From NCBI RefSeq assembly GCF_000166195.2, contig NZ_CM001403.1, positions 7,614,877 through 7,678,876 on the forward strand: a stretch of DNA of 64,000 bases, given 5' to 3'. The DNA comes from Mucilaginibacter paludis DSM 18603. Its GTDB lineage: Bacteria; Bacteroidota; Bacteroidia; Sphingobacteriales; Sphingobacteriaceae. Below the pieces are notes generated by a model. That model searched no databases. It worked only from the letters and a program-made list of their open reading frames with translations, and had not been told where the DNA came from. Shown here one piece after another: positions 18,269-26,836 of this stretch; position 1 is the stretch's first letter; the number at the start of each line of letters is the position of its first letter. Both the position numbers and the translations under genes were made by a program.

Positions 18269-20587
18269 TCAAACAAACCGTTCAGCCACTACTACGCCAC
18301 CATTATCGCTCGAAATATAAGCGCTCTCTACCACAGCCATGGTTTTAATTACATCTTCTACACTGGTTGGCAATACATCGGTTTCGCCGAGTTTATAACG
18401 CATCAGGCTCGACATGGTGCCAATAAAAGCATCCGGGAACCAGGAGCCTTCCAATTCAATTTCTTTCCATTCGGGTGCTTTGCCTTCTTCTACTATACAA
18501 TATTCAAACTTATCGGGTACGCCGTGCGGGTAGTCCATCAATAAACCCATGCGCGCTTTAATGGCGCCTTTGGTGCCTTCCCACTTAATAAAACTTTCCT
18601 GGTTATGCGGCCCGAAGGAGTGATCGTGGTTGGTATTGATCACAGCGTGCATGGTATCGCCATAATCGAATAATATAGTTGACCGCGATGAGGACAGTTT
18701 TTTGGCCGGGTGTTTCAATGTTTTAGCCATCACACTCTGCGGATCGCCTAAAAACGAGCGCATCAAATCGATGTAGTGGATGCTGTGGTATTGTATCTCC
18801 AAACGTGGATGCACCATCACATGCGGAAACAAATGCCAGGGGGTTTCCAAAGTAACCCGTACTTCCATATCATACAATTCGCCTATCAGGCCCTGCTCAA
18901 CCATATAGCGGGCCGCACTTACAAAAGGAGCAAAGCGTAGCTGGCAATTGATGGCCGCTGCCAGTTTTTTACGGCGGCAAACTTCTAAAATCTCTTTGCT
19001 TTGCCAAAAGTAATCGCCCATCGGCTTTTGGATTAACACACCCGCACCATCGGGCAATTGTTCCAGCGTTTCCACAAATTGATCGGGCATAATGGTAACA
19101 TCGTATACCGTATTGGCAGGCGAGTTGGCCACAGCCTCGGCAATAGTATTGTAAACGTTGGGGATATCAAATTGGATGGCCAGGTTTTCGGCTTTGGTCC
19201 TGGTACGGTTGGTAATGCCAATCACATTGAAACCAGCTTTTTTATAGGCGGGTAAATGGGCATCGCCCACAATTCCGCCTGCTCCAACAATCACAATGGG
19301 TACAGGCGTTTGAGGCAATATGGGTTTATAGGGTATCTGCATGGTTTGTGGCGTTCGTTTATCAATCAGGTTTATTTGATGTTGTCCTTCTTTAAGGAGT
19401 CGTTTAACGGGTATATCGCTGTGGATGGCCTGTAAAACAACCTCGTCAATTATTTTAGCTATCAGGGTCCAGTTATCTTTTTGCGGCAGCGAGCGTGCCG
19501 AGCGGTGCAAAGTTTCCAGTTTATGGTAGTAGGGGATGATAGCGTTTACGCCGCCATCGGTCCAGGTGGAAATGCGGCAACCTATGCCGCCCTCTAAGGT
19601 CAATAGCTTATCGTTGGCTACGGTGGTTGCAAAGCGTATAAAATCATAAGCAGCTTGTTTATGTCTGCTGCCGGAGCCTATGGTGTACAGCCAGTATACA
19701 TTAAGCGAAGCAGATTCGTTTCCGGAGTTAAAAGGGACCGGCGCTATATCAACCAGTCCCTTAACCTTCGATTCTTCAATCACTTCGCACATGGACGCAA
19801 AGCCGAACCAGTTCACCATCATAGCAGCTTCACCGCGGGCGAAGGCCATGCCGGTTTGCACGGATTCATACTGCATCGCGTTAGGATGCACTGCTGTTTG
19901 ATCCCGTAAAATATCGCGGTAAAATGTTAATCCATCTGTGGCGGCCAGCGTATCGATATTAACACGGCTGTTGGCATCGGTTAAATTGCCGCCGCGTGTC
20001 CACAATTGCAGGCAAAAATCAAAAACGGTATTGTGCCCATCCGGAAAACCGGCGAAAACAGAGCCGTACAGGTTTTGCTCCGGCCGGTGGAAAAAGCGGG
20101 CCACGGTTTTAAAATCATCCCAGGTTTGGGGTACTGCCAATGGTTTGCCAAATTGCTCGTGGAAGTTTCTAATCTCGCTTACATCAGCAAACAAATCCTT
20201 GCGGTAAATTAAACATTCCGGCCCATCGTGGAAGGGCAGCCCGGCTATGGATGTGCCAAACTTCTGCATATCCAGTAATGAATTGCTCCAGCCCAACGGA
20301 AAATCTTCCGGTGGCTTTTGGGTAATGTAAGGCTGCAAATCCTCAAGTGCGCCTGAGCTCCAGGCTTCGTAAAGCCAGTCGGTAACCAGGTGCGCAATAT
20401 CCCAGTCGCCATTTTTTAAGCCACCCTGTTTTAAAATAGCCAGGTGCAGGTCGTCCAAATCCATAGGCACCATCTCTGCCTTTAAGTTGCAGCCGGTTGC
20501 AGCGCAAAAGCTATCCCACATTTTTTGCAGAGCGCTCTCAAACGGCCCAAACTTTCTAACCGCTATCCTGATGGTGTTAGTGCTCAT
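18269..20587 (-). CDS. Fusion: cytoplasmic solute-binding-like domain + Gfo/Idh/MocA oxidoreductase
   Basis: The 772-residue protein has two parts. Residues 1 to about 410 resemble family-1 extracellular solute-binding proteins (WDIAHLVTDWLYEAWSSGALEDLQPY, GLPFHDGPECLIYRKDLF, PQTWDDFKTVARFF, YGSVFAGFPDGHNTVFDF), but there is no signal peptide or lipobox: the protein starts MSTNTIRIAVRKFG. From about residue 426 a Gfo/Idh/MocA dehydrogenase begins with a Rossmann motif VIVGAGGIVGDAHLPAY, then IQKPMGDYFW in place of the usual EKP, and a C-terminal beta-sheet domain. It should bind NAD(P) and oxidise or epimerise a sugar-like substrate in the cytoplasm. It overlaps the upstream CoA-transferase gene by 11 bases. 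The solute-binding domain may hold the substrate or carry a new catalytic activity; both ideas are inference. I know of no characterised protein with this arrangement. Confidence 0.85.
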   Translation of the reverse strand: MSTNTIRIAVRKFGPFESALQKMWDSFCAATGCNLKAEMVPMDLDDLHLAILKQGGLKNGDWDIAHLVTDWLYEAWSSGALEDLQPYITQKPPEDFPLGWSNSLLDMQKFGTSIAGLPFHDGPECLIYRKDLFADVSEIRNFHEQFGKPLAVPQTWDDFKTVARFFHRPEQNLYGSVFAGFPDGHNTVFDFCLQLWTRGGNLTDANSRVNIDTLAATDGLTFYRDILRDQTAVHPNAMQYESVQTGMAFARGEAAMMVNWFGFASMCEVIEESKVKGLVDIAPVPFNSGNESASLNVYWLYTIGSGSRHKQAAYDFIRFATTVANDKLLTLEGGIGCRISTWTDGGVNAIIPYYHKLETLHRSARSLPQKDNWTLIAKIIDEVVLQAIHSDIPVKRLLKEGQHQINLIDKRTPQTMQIPYKPILPQTPVPIVIVGAGGIVGDAHLPAYKKAGFNVIGITNRTRTKAENLAIQFDIPNVYNTIAEAVANSPANTVYDVTIMPDQFVETLEQLPDGAGVLIQKPMGDYFWQSKEILEVCRRKKLAAAINCQLRFAPFVSAARYMVEQGLIGELYDMEVRVTLETPWHLFPHVMVHPRLEIQYHSIHYIDLMRSFLGDPQSVMAKTLKHPAKKLSSSRSTILFDYGDTMHAVINTNHDHSFGPHNQESFIKWEGTKGAIKARMGLLMDYPHGVPDKFEYCIVEEGKAPEWKEIELEGSWFPDAFIGTMSSLMRYKLGETDVLPTSVEDVIKTMAVVESAYISSDNGGVVVAERFV

Positions 20588-21725
20588 GCCTGGTTATCAA
20601 ATCGTTTATAATGGCGGCATTGTCTTCACCAAGCTTTGGCGAGCCCTTTGCCGATGTTAATAATTCTCCGTCGATACTGATAGGGCAGCGGGTGGTACGA
20701 TAGGTAAAGCCATCGCTCATTTCAACTTGCTGCAGCATATTCAAAGCTTTAAAGCCATCATGCTGCATCAGTGTGTCCCAGGTTAATACATCGGCGCACC
20801 AGATATCCGCTTTCTGCAAAATACCCAGCCATTGCTCTGTGGTTCCGGTTAATAAATGATTAGCCAAGATAGCTTTGATTTCATCCCTAAGATGAAAGGC
20901 TGATGCTACATCGGTATAAACCAAAAGAGGGTCACAACCCAGCAGCGTGCCCAATTGCGGGATAGACCCCATAGCCAAAGCAATAAAGCCGTTAGCAGTT
21001 TGGTAGATACCATAAGGTGCCCCCAGATAGGCATGCGCGTTGTTTTTTTGCGAACGCTCGGGCAGTTTGCCATCATAATAATAAGTGGTAATAGCCTCAA
21101 ACTGAAAATCAAAAGCCGACTCGAGCATGCTCACCTGTACCAACGCGCCTTCGCCGCTAATGGTACGACGGAACAGGCAAGCCAATAGACCTTGCGCCAG
21201 GTGATTACCCGCTAACATATCAATAATGGAAAGCCCCATAGGCACAGGGCCGCCTGCATTGCCGCTTAGCCAGGTTAAACCGCTTAACGATTGCAATAAC
21301 AGATCCTGACCGGGATTATCCTTCCAGGGCCCTTCATTGCCATAGCCTGATATTTCACCATATATTACCGATGGGTTTACGCTGTATACACTTTGGTAAT
21401 CAAAGCCCAATCGTTCCATCACACCGGGACGAAAATTATGCATCACCACATCGGCCTGCTTAACCAGGTCCCAAATTTGCTGCCTGTCGTGGTCGTCTTT
21501 AATATCTGCTGAAAAACTTTCTTTATTGCGGTTAATGGCATGGAAAACTGAGGATTCGCCATTCATAATCACATTTGAGGTATACAAATGACGGCAGATG
21601 TCGCCGGTATCCGGCTTCTCTATTTTTATTACTCGGGCGCCCATATCGGCCAATTTCAATGCCGCCGAAGGCCCCGAAAGGAACTGACTAAAATCGATGA
21701 TCAAATAATCTTCTAATGGTCTCAT
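20577..21725 (-). CDS. Class III (CaiB/BaiF) CoA-transferase, copy 1
   Basis: The 382-residue protein begins RPLEDYLIIDFSQFLSGPSAALKLADMGARVIKIEKP, the standard CaiB/BaiF opening, and has RHLYTSNVIMNG, HNFRPGVMERLGFDYQSV and GLSIIDMLAGNHLAQG, where the Asp is the expected acyl-anchoring residue (Asp169 in FRC/CaiB numbering). It would move CoA between carboxylic acids. It is closely related to the next gene (383 residues) with 3 bases between them. The pair may form a heteromer, as in some CoA-transferases with two subunit types, or act on two acids. It overlaps the fusion gene by 11 bases, so translation is probably coupled. Confidence 0.92.
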   Translation of the reverse strand: MRPLEDYLIIDFSQFLSGPSAALKLADMGARVIKIEKPDTGDICRHLYTSNVIMNGESSVFHAINRNKESFSADIKDDHDRQQIWDLVKQADVVMHNFRPGVMERLGFDYQSVYSVNPSVIYGEISGYGNEGPWKDNPGQDLLLQSLSGLTWLSGNAGGPVPMGLSIIDMLAGNHLAQGLLACLFRRTISGEGALVQVSMLESAFDFQFEAITTYYYDGKLPERSQKNNAHAYLGAPYGIYQTANGFIALAMGSIPQLGTLLGCDPLLVYTDVASAFHLRDEIKAILANHLLTGTTEQWLGILQKADIWCADVLTWDTLMQHDGFKALNMLQQVEMSDGFTYRTTRCPISIDGELLTSAKGSPKLGEDNAAIINDLITRHEH

Positions 21726-21728
21726 CGG

Positions 21729-22880
21729 TTATACCAGGTTAAATTGATGGTTAATTTCTTCTGTTTGCGCTCCAGGCCGCGGCGCCGCCACATTTGAATA
21801 TAGTTTTTCACCATTAATGCGGATGGGGCAGCGGGTGGTAGTGAGGGTGCCGCCATCGGGCAGTATCACTTCCTGCTGCATTCCCAATACCCGGTAACCT
21901 TCGTGTTGCAGGCTTTGGTCGTAAGTTAAAACCTCAGAGCACCAGATGCCTTCACTCTGTAGTTTATTGAGCCATTCGGCCGTGATTTTCTTTTTCAGCT
22001 GACCGGCGATCAACAACATGATCTCGTCGCGATGAACAAACCATAAGCTTTTATCGGGATAATCTTCCGACAGGTCAATTCCCAAAACATTTCCAATTTG
22101 GTGCAAATTGCCCATAGCTAAAGCCAGGTAGTTATCTTTAGTTTGATAAATGCCATACGGCGCGCTCAGGTAGGCGTGCCCGTTGCCTTTTACACTGCTG
22201 CGTTGCGGTAATTTGCCACCATCGTTTAAGTACGTGGTAATCACCTCGAATTGCAAGTCAAGTACCGATTCCATTAAACTTACTTCTACCAGCGCGCTTG
22301 TATTGGTTTTAGCGCGTTTAATTAATGCCGCCAGTATACCTTGCACAAAATGTGCCCCGCAGATCATATCGGCTGTAGCCAAACCAAAGGGCACAGGGCC
22401 TGCGTCGTTGGTATCAGACAGGTAAGCTAAACCAGATAGCGACTGGATCAATAAATCTTGCCCGGGCCTTAATGCCCAGGGGCCTTTAGTGCCATAGCCG
22501 GTAACCACACCATAAATAATACGCGAGTTGATGGCTTTAACAGATTCATAATCGAGCCCTATCTTTTCCATCACACCAGGGCGAAAATTATGTGTGATCA
22601 CATCGGCTTTCGCTATGAGTTTCTTAATTCTTTCCAGGTCGTCAGCATCTTTCAGATCGGCAGCGTACGATTCCTTGTTGCGATTAATGGTATGGAAAAC
22701 CAAACTATCACCGTTGACAAAGATATTGCGGATGGCAATTTGCCTGCCAGCTTCACCCTTAACGGGGCGTTCTATTTTTATAACGCGGGCGCCCAGGTCG
22801 GCCAGCCTTAGTCCTGCTGTAGGCGCGGCCATAAACTGGCTAAACTCCAATACTAACAGTCCTTCCAATGGTTTCATCAT
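21729..22880 (-). CDS. Class III (CaiB/BaiF) CoA-transferase, copy 2
   Basis: The 383-residue protein is a paralogue of the one encoded just downstream: KPLEGLLVLEFSQFMAAPTAGLRLADLGARVIKIERP, HNFRPGVMEKIGLDYESV and GLATADMICGAHFVQGIL, with the catalytic Asp in ATADM. The two proteins align along their whole length without large gaps by eye, so the pair arose by tandem duplication. It overlaps the upstream solute-binding-like gene by 4 bases (an ATGA-type junction), so all four genes of this run are likely made together. Its product should make the CoA ester of the pathway's acid from an endogenous donor such as succinyl-CoA; donor and acceptor are not known. Confidence 0.92.
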   Translation of the reverse strand: MMKPLEGLLVLEFSQFMAAPTAGLRLADLGARVIKIERPVKGEAGRQIAIRNIFVNGDSLVFHTINRNKESYAADLKDADDLERIKKLIAKADVITHNFRPGVMEKIGLDYESVKAINSRIIYGVVTGYGTKGPWALRPGQDLLIQSLSGLAYLSDTNDAGPVPFGLATADMICGAHFVQGILAALIKRAKTNTSALVEVSLMESVLDLQFEVITTYLNDGGKLPQRSSVKGNGHAYLSAPYGIYQTKDNYLALAMGNLHQIGNVLGIDLSEDYPDKSLWFVHRDEIMLLIAGQLKKKITAEWLNKLQSEGIWCSEVLTYDQSLQHEGYRVLGMQQEVILPDGGTLTTTRCPIRINGEKLYSNVAAPRPGAQTEEINHQFNLV

Positions 22881-24037
22881 GCCTGTACCTTTTGTTTTGA
22901 TTGAAGGTATAAGTTGTTTAAATCTGCCAATACCTGCTGCTCGCTGCCACCGTTCATCAGGTAATTGCGAACCACATCACCGGCATGATCCTGGAAAAAC
23001 ATGTGACCGAAGTAGCGCGGTCTTAAATATGCCCTTTGCAAAGCGGGCAAGGTATTGATGAAGTAATTATGCGTTTTGTGGTTGTTATCCTCGTCTGTCC
23101 AGGCGGTTAAATGCCCGGGTTGGCCGCCATTTTCGGTGTATATCCCTTGCTGGCATTGGGGCGACGCCACAAATTCTGCGTATTGCATGGCAATGTCCAC
23201 ATGCTTGCAGTTAGCCGATACTGCCAACCCTGTACCGCCCAGGGAGCTACGCAGGTTTGACGTTCCGTCCAGGATAATCATATCATGAAAATGAAGCAAC
23301 TTGCGGGCGTACCCTTTGCGCGAATAATTGGAATAGCCATAAGCAAAAGGGCAATAGGCTATGTCATCAGTCAGTGTCATCGCCTCGTATGTCTGGATCG
23401 GGTTCCGGTGGAAGCAGGCCACATCAATATTTTGAGCGAGCTCACGATACAATTTTAAGGCCTTGATCCCGGTAGCTTCACTGATCACCGTATCATCATG
23501 CTGGCAGGGATCTTCACCCAAAGAACAGCAGAAGGTATAAAATGTCATCAGCGAATCGATAGGGATAGCCGGAAAAGCAACCAGACCGAGTTTAGCCAAA
23601 GTAAGTAGCTCATCATAAGTTTTAGGCAGGCTTAAACCATGCTTTTCCAACAGATCGGGTCGGCTTGAAGCAACGGGGGTAGCGGCATCAATAGGCAGAG
23701 CCCACTGATGGCCATTGTAGGCATAGCTTTCGTATGAATGGCCTACGGAATTTTGTTCCTGGTCTTTTAAAAAATCTTCCGGCAGATATTGATCGAAGGG
23801 TAGGATAGACCCCGTTTTGGCAGCGAAGCCCGCCCAGGGATGATCTATAACCAGCAAATCGTATCTTTCGGCCAGTTGCTGTATAGAAAGATCGGCAAAT
23901 TGTTGTAATGACCTTTTCTCCCAACTGATGTTCACAGACGGGTTTAATTCTGAAAAGCGCTGCGCAGTCGCTGTCATCGGTACAAAACCGCGGCTATGGT
24001 TCCAGGTAATTCCTTTAAGGGCGATGTTTTCGGACAT
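22877..24037 (-). CDS. Cytoplasmic solute-binding-protein-like protein
   Basis: From the ATG at 24037 this is a 386-residue protein; the frame opens nine codons earlier at 24064. It has the extracellular solute-binding family-1 pattern (GITWNHSRGFVPMTATAQRFSELNP, YDLLVIDHPWAGFAAKTGSILPFDQYLP, LPKTYDELLTLAKLG, YCPFAYGYSNYSRKG, LGGTGLAVSANCKHVDIAMQYAEFVA) but neither start gives a signal peptide or lipobox, so it should stay in the cytoplasm. No ABC permease or ATPase gene is nearby. With the N-terminal half of the fusion protein it makes two such domains in one operon. It is the first gene of the run and overlaps the CoA-transferase by 4 bases. It may be an enzyme, a carrier or a ligand sensor on this fold; none of these is proven. 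Confidence 0.82.
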   Translation of the reverse strand: MSENIALKGITWNHSRGFVPMTATAQRFSELNPSVNISWEKRSLQQFADLSIQQLAERYDLLVIDHPWAGFAAKTGSILPFDQYLPEDFLKDQEQNSVGHSYESYAYNGHQWALPIDAATPVASSRPDLLEKHGLSLPKTYDELLTLAKLGLVAFPAIPIDSLMTFYTFCCSLGEDPCQHDDTVISEATGIKALKLYRELAQNIDVACFHRNPIQTYEAMTLTDDIAYCPFAYGYSNYSRKGYARKLLHFHDMIILDGTSNLRSSLGGTGLAVSANCKHVDIAMQYAEFVASPQCQQGIYTENGGQPGHLTAWTDEDNNHKTHNYFINTLPALQRAYLRPRYFGHMFFQDHAGDVVRNYLMNGGSEQQVLADLNNLYLQSKQKVQA

Positions 24038-24141
24038 GGATTTACAAGTTTCACCTGGTGACATCTGCCATTGGCAAACACCATCTCAAGGAGTATAATT
24101 AAATATGCTAAATGATAAACTGATTAGATTTATTGATAGAA

Positions 24142-24149
24142 CAAATTTA
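24142..24149 (-). promoter_or_regulatory. Candidate -7 box of the CoA-transferase/fusion operon
   Basis: The minus strand reads TAAATTTG, matching TAnnTTTG, about 105 bases upstream of the preferred start of the first gene. A short palindrome TGCCATTGGCA (24067-24077) lies between the box and the gene and could be a repressor site in the leader. I see no convincing -33 box. The remaining gap up to the pirin gene holds nothing else but the inverted repeat listed next. Confidence 0.35.
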
Positions 24150-24312
24150 TCCGGGCAGGGCATAAGGTTACTGTATGATCTGTGCAAGGAGTTGTAGAAT
24201 CTTATCATTGGGATTGTATTAAGCAAAATTTTGGATAGTTTAAGAGAAGTAAATGAACCTACTTGCGCGATTAACAAAAGGTTTTTACTAATCAAAATAC
24301 AATGGCTATGCT

Positions 24313-24338
24313 TATCTTGCGGTATACTTAGCAAGATA
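24313..24338 (+). promoter_or_regulatory. Inverted repeat directly before the pirin start codon
   Basis: TATCTTGC (24313-24320) and GCAAGATA (24331-24338) are perfect inverse copies with a 10-base spacer, ending four bases before the pirin ATG at 24343. It can be an operator or an RNA hairpin covering the ribosome binding site. Either would control pirin expression. Confidence 0.5.
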
Positions 24339-24342
24339 CAAC

Positions 24343-25239
24343 ATGTCTAACATCAACCTGATTATCGAAGAGCGCCCGCGCAATATTGGCAACTTTATGG
24401 TAGGCCGGTTATTGCCATTTCAGGGCAAACGAATGGTAGGGCCGTTTATATTTATCGATCACATGGGGCCGGCCCTGATGAAACCCGGCGAAAATATGGA
24501 TATTGGCCCGCATCCGCATATCGGTTTATCTACCCTCACTTATCTTTTTGAGGGCAATATTGTGCACAAGGATAGCCTGGGCACCGAAATGGAAATTAAA
24601 CCCGGTCAGGTAAACTGGATGACAGCAGGCAGCGGCATTGCCCATTCTGAAAGAACACCGGGCTATCTGCGGGAGCAATCCAAAACTTTACATGGCTTAC
24701 AGATCTGGGTGGCCCTGCCAAAGGAGCTGGAAGAGATGGAGCCATCCTTTTTTCATGCCGATACAGAGCAACTGCCCTATTGGGAAGCCGATGATGTTGC
24801 ATATACACTTATTGCCGGATCTATCATGGAAAAAAAATCGCCCGTACCTGTTTTTAGTCCGCTATATTTTTTGCAGCTTAAAAGTGCGCAGCAGAAAAAG
24901 GTATCCATAGGAGATGCCCTGTATGGCGAAGTTGGCCTGTATATTTTAGAGGGTAGCATTGAAAGCGAAGGCACCACATTTGGCCCCAAAGAACTGTTGG
25001 TTGCTAAGGATAGCGGCTTGTGCGAGTTCACGATGAATGCCAATACCACAGTTTACTTTTTTGGCGGAGAGGCCTTCCCCGAGGAGCGTTTTATTTACTG
25101 GAACTTTGTAGCATCCAATCTTGATCTTATTGAGCGAGCTAAACAAAAATGGCTGGAACAAAAATTCCAGCCTGTACCCGGCGAAACGGGTTTTATTCCA
25201 TTGCCTACGGAGAATAATAATTTTAAACAGCATAGATAA
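24343..25239 (+). CDS. Pirin family protein
   Basis: The 298-residue protein is a bicupin of the pirin family. The N-terminal cupin contains FIFIDHMGPALM, the metal-binding HPHIGLSTLTYLFEG and MTAGSGIAHSERTP (the two His, a further His and a Glu of the iron site). The C-terminal cupin follows from about residue 165. Bacterial pirins bind iron and either oxidise quercetin-like flavonoids or bind partner proteins. The gene is divergent from the catabolic cluster with 278 bases between. It is probably a stress or redox gene independent of that cluster, though a shared control region cannot be excluded. A hairpin downstream may end it. Confidence 0.93.
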   Translation: MSNINLIIEERPRNIGNFMVGRLLPFQGKRMVGPFIFIDHMGPALMKPGENMDIGPHPHIGLSTLTYLFEGNIVHKDSLGTEMEIKPGQVNWMTAGSGIAHSERTPGYLREQSKTLHGLQIWVALPKELEEMEPSFFHADTEQLPYWEADDVAYTLIAGSIMEKKSPVPVFSPLYFLQLKSAQQKKVSIGDALYGEVGLYILEGSIESEGTTFGPKELLVAKDSGLCEFTMNANTTVYFFGGEAFPEERFIYWNFVASNLDLIERAKQKWLEQKFQPVPGETGFIPLPTENNNFKQHR

Positions 25240-25326
25240 CGGCAAGTTATTTTTCGGGTTATGCTTTAAGAGCATTGAAAGGCAAAAAAAACGTTACAAA
25301 CGCAATTTGCTACGGTGTTAATATCA

Positions 25327-25356
25327 GCGGCTACATCCTTTATTGTGAGTAGCCGC
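25327..25356 (+). terminator. Hairpin downstream of pirin, possible terminator
   Basis: GCGGCTAC and GTAGCCGC (25327-25334 and 25349-25356) form an 8-bp perfect stem with a 14-base loop, followed by CTTTG rather than a true T run. It could end transcription weakly or be a stray palindrome. It lies between the pirin gene and the oppositely oriented serpin gene, where a terminator is expected. Confidence 0.4.
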
Positions 25357-25454
25357 CTTTGTATCACATTGGTAGAGATGATTTCGCTGATCTAAGCGTT
25401 GTAAATTGGCGATCTCTGAAATTAAAATACTTCATCGTTGCATTGTATTCACTA

Positions 25455-26695
25455 TCAATTACTTCCGGTTGACAGCGGATTATTTATTATACCTGTAAAC
25501 AAGATCAATCCACTTTTCATTTCCCTGATGGCGAACAGGAAGGGATGGTCAATAGGTATATATACCGGAGCTGCTGTAGTGACTCCAATGGATACAGACG
25601 TTACCGCAGCGGCTTCCGTACCATCTTCATTAACTTCAATAAACGCCTTGTGCGTTACCCTGTCTATATTTACCCCCCCCCGTCTGCGTTGATGCGTGTA
25701 AAATCAGCTGCGTCTGAAAACGCGCTCCCCATGCCAAGTGAAATTAAATCATTGTTAAGCAGGCGGCTATAACTGAATTTAAATTTTGGAAGTATGATAT
25801 CACCTTTAATTGAGCTTAGTTTGCTCATCCATGTTTGCCATTTTACTGAATCAAGATTGCTGCTTAGGCTTTGAAGGCTATTTCCATTTATTGGCATTGC
25901 AATTACCATACTATATTTACTGTTGCTGTATGGCAATTCAACAACTGCTGTCTGCGAATCATTACAAACCTTGAGATGGATGCTTGCCGACATAAAGTCG
26001 GTTTGAACAGTACTACCGTTTGCAAGGTAAAATGAACGTTGGCGTGTATCAGCGACGTTGAATTTTTCGTTCCAGGTGCTTTTAAAGTAGATGGCATTGA
26101 TAAGGTACATGATCACATTACTGGGGATCTGATCAACTATTGTTGGAATCTTTCCATTGGTTTGGCCGCTCACCCAGGCATTGATCATATCTTTTGTAGC
26201 CGACGACGAAAAATCGGCGCTTTGAACCTTGGCTTTATAATAGTTGGTATTGGTTTGTGAAAATTGAGGCAGCACCGTAAAATTTTGCTGATACCAAATG
26301 GAATTGGCTATTTTAAGTGTGGTATTTGGATCCAGCTGTGGCAGTTCGGTAATTAGTTTGTTATAATAGCTGTTAACCTGGTCTTGCGTAAAGCCATTGA
26401 AGTTCATCACATTGTTGATGTCTGTCAGGGTTTGGCCGTTAGCTCCGTTATCAGCCATGGCTAAAGCAAAACTTACACTCAGCGGCGAAAAAAACAGGTT
26501 ACTGTTATCCGTATTGCCAGCCGAAATAGTTTTAAATAATTTTAAGGCAAAAGCGTTATCGGCACCAACTTTTTGCTGTTCCACTGCCGTTAGTACCAGG
26601 TCTTTCCCTGTATCTTGCGGAACGGGTGTGCTTTTTTTACAGGCTGAGAACGTGCTGAGCAGGCATAAGCCAATAAGTAGGGGTTTGCGTTTCAT
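25455..26695 (-). pseudogene. Serpin lipoprotein gene, frame broken in a G9 tract
   Basis: The first frame (start 26695, or 26725 ten codons upstream) encodes a lipoprotein signal (PLLIGLCLLSTFSAC with lipobox Cys) and about 320 residues of a serpin: NLFFSPLSVSFALAMADNGANG, NSIWYQQNF, INAIYFKSTWNEKF and SAFSDAADFTRINADGG. At 25673-25681 nine G (minus strand) are followed by an in-frame TAA. If the tract had 7 or 10 G, the frame would continue VNIDRVTHKAFIEVNEDG, TEAAAVTSVSIG and HPFLFAIREMKSGLILFTG, ending with TGA at 25455. That is the hinge, reactive loop and last strands of an inhibitory serpin. So the gene is full-length except for this tract, which may be a phase-variable switch, a recent mutation or a sequencing error. 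Confidence 0.85.
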
Positions 26696-26836
26696 GTGTG
26701 GTTTGGTTTTATTGTCAATACGCAAACCTGATGTTAAACGCTACAATAATTGATATTAATTTCTATATATCTTATGATTCATTATTATAACTGCTTTCGG
26801 GTGGAGTCTTTTCGCCAGATCACATTGCGGGTTGTT

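Noticed and set aside
22877..24037. A classical ABC sugar importer
   Set aside because: No signal peptide on the binding proteins and no permease or ATPase genes in the cluster.
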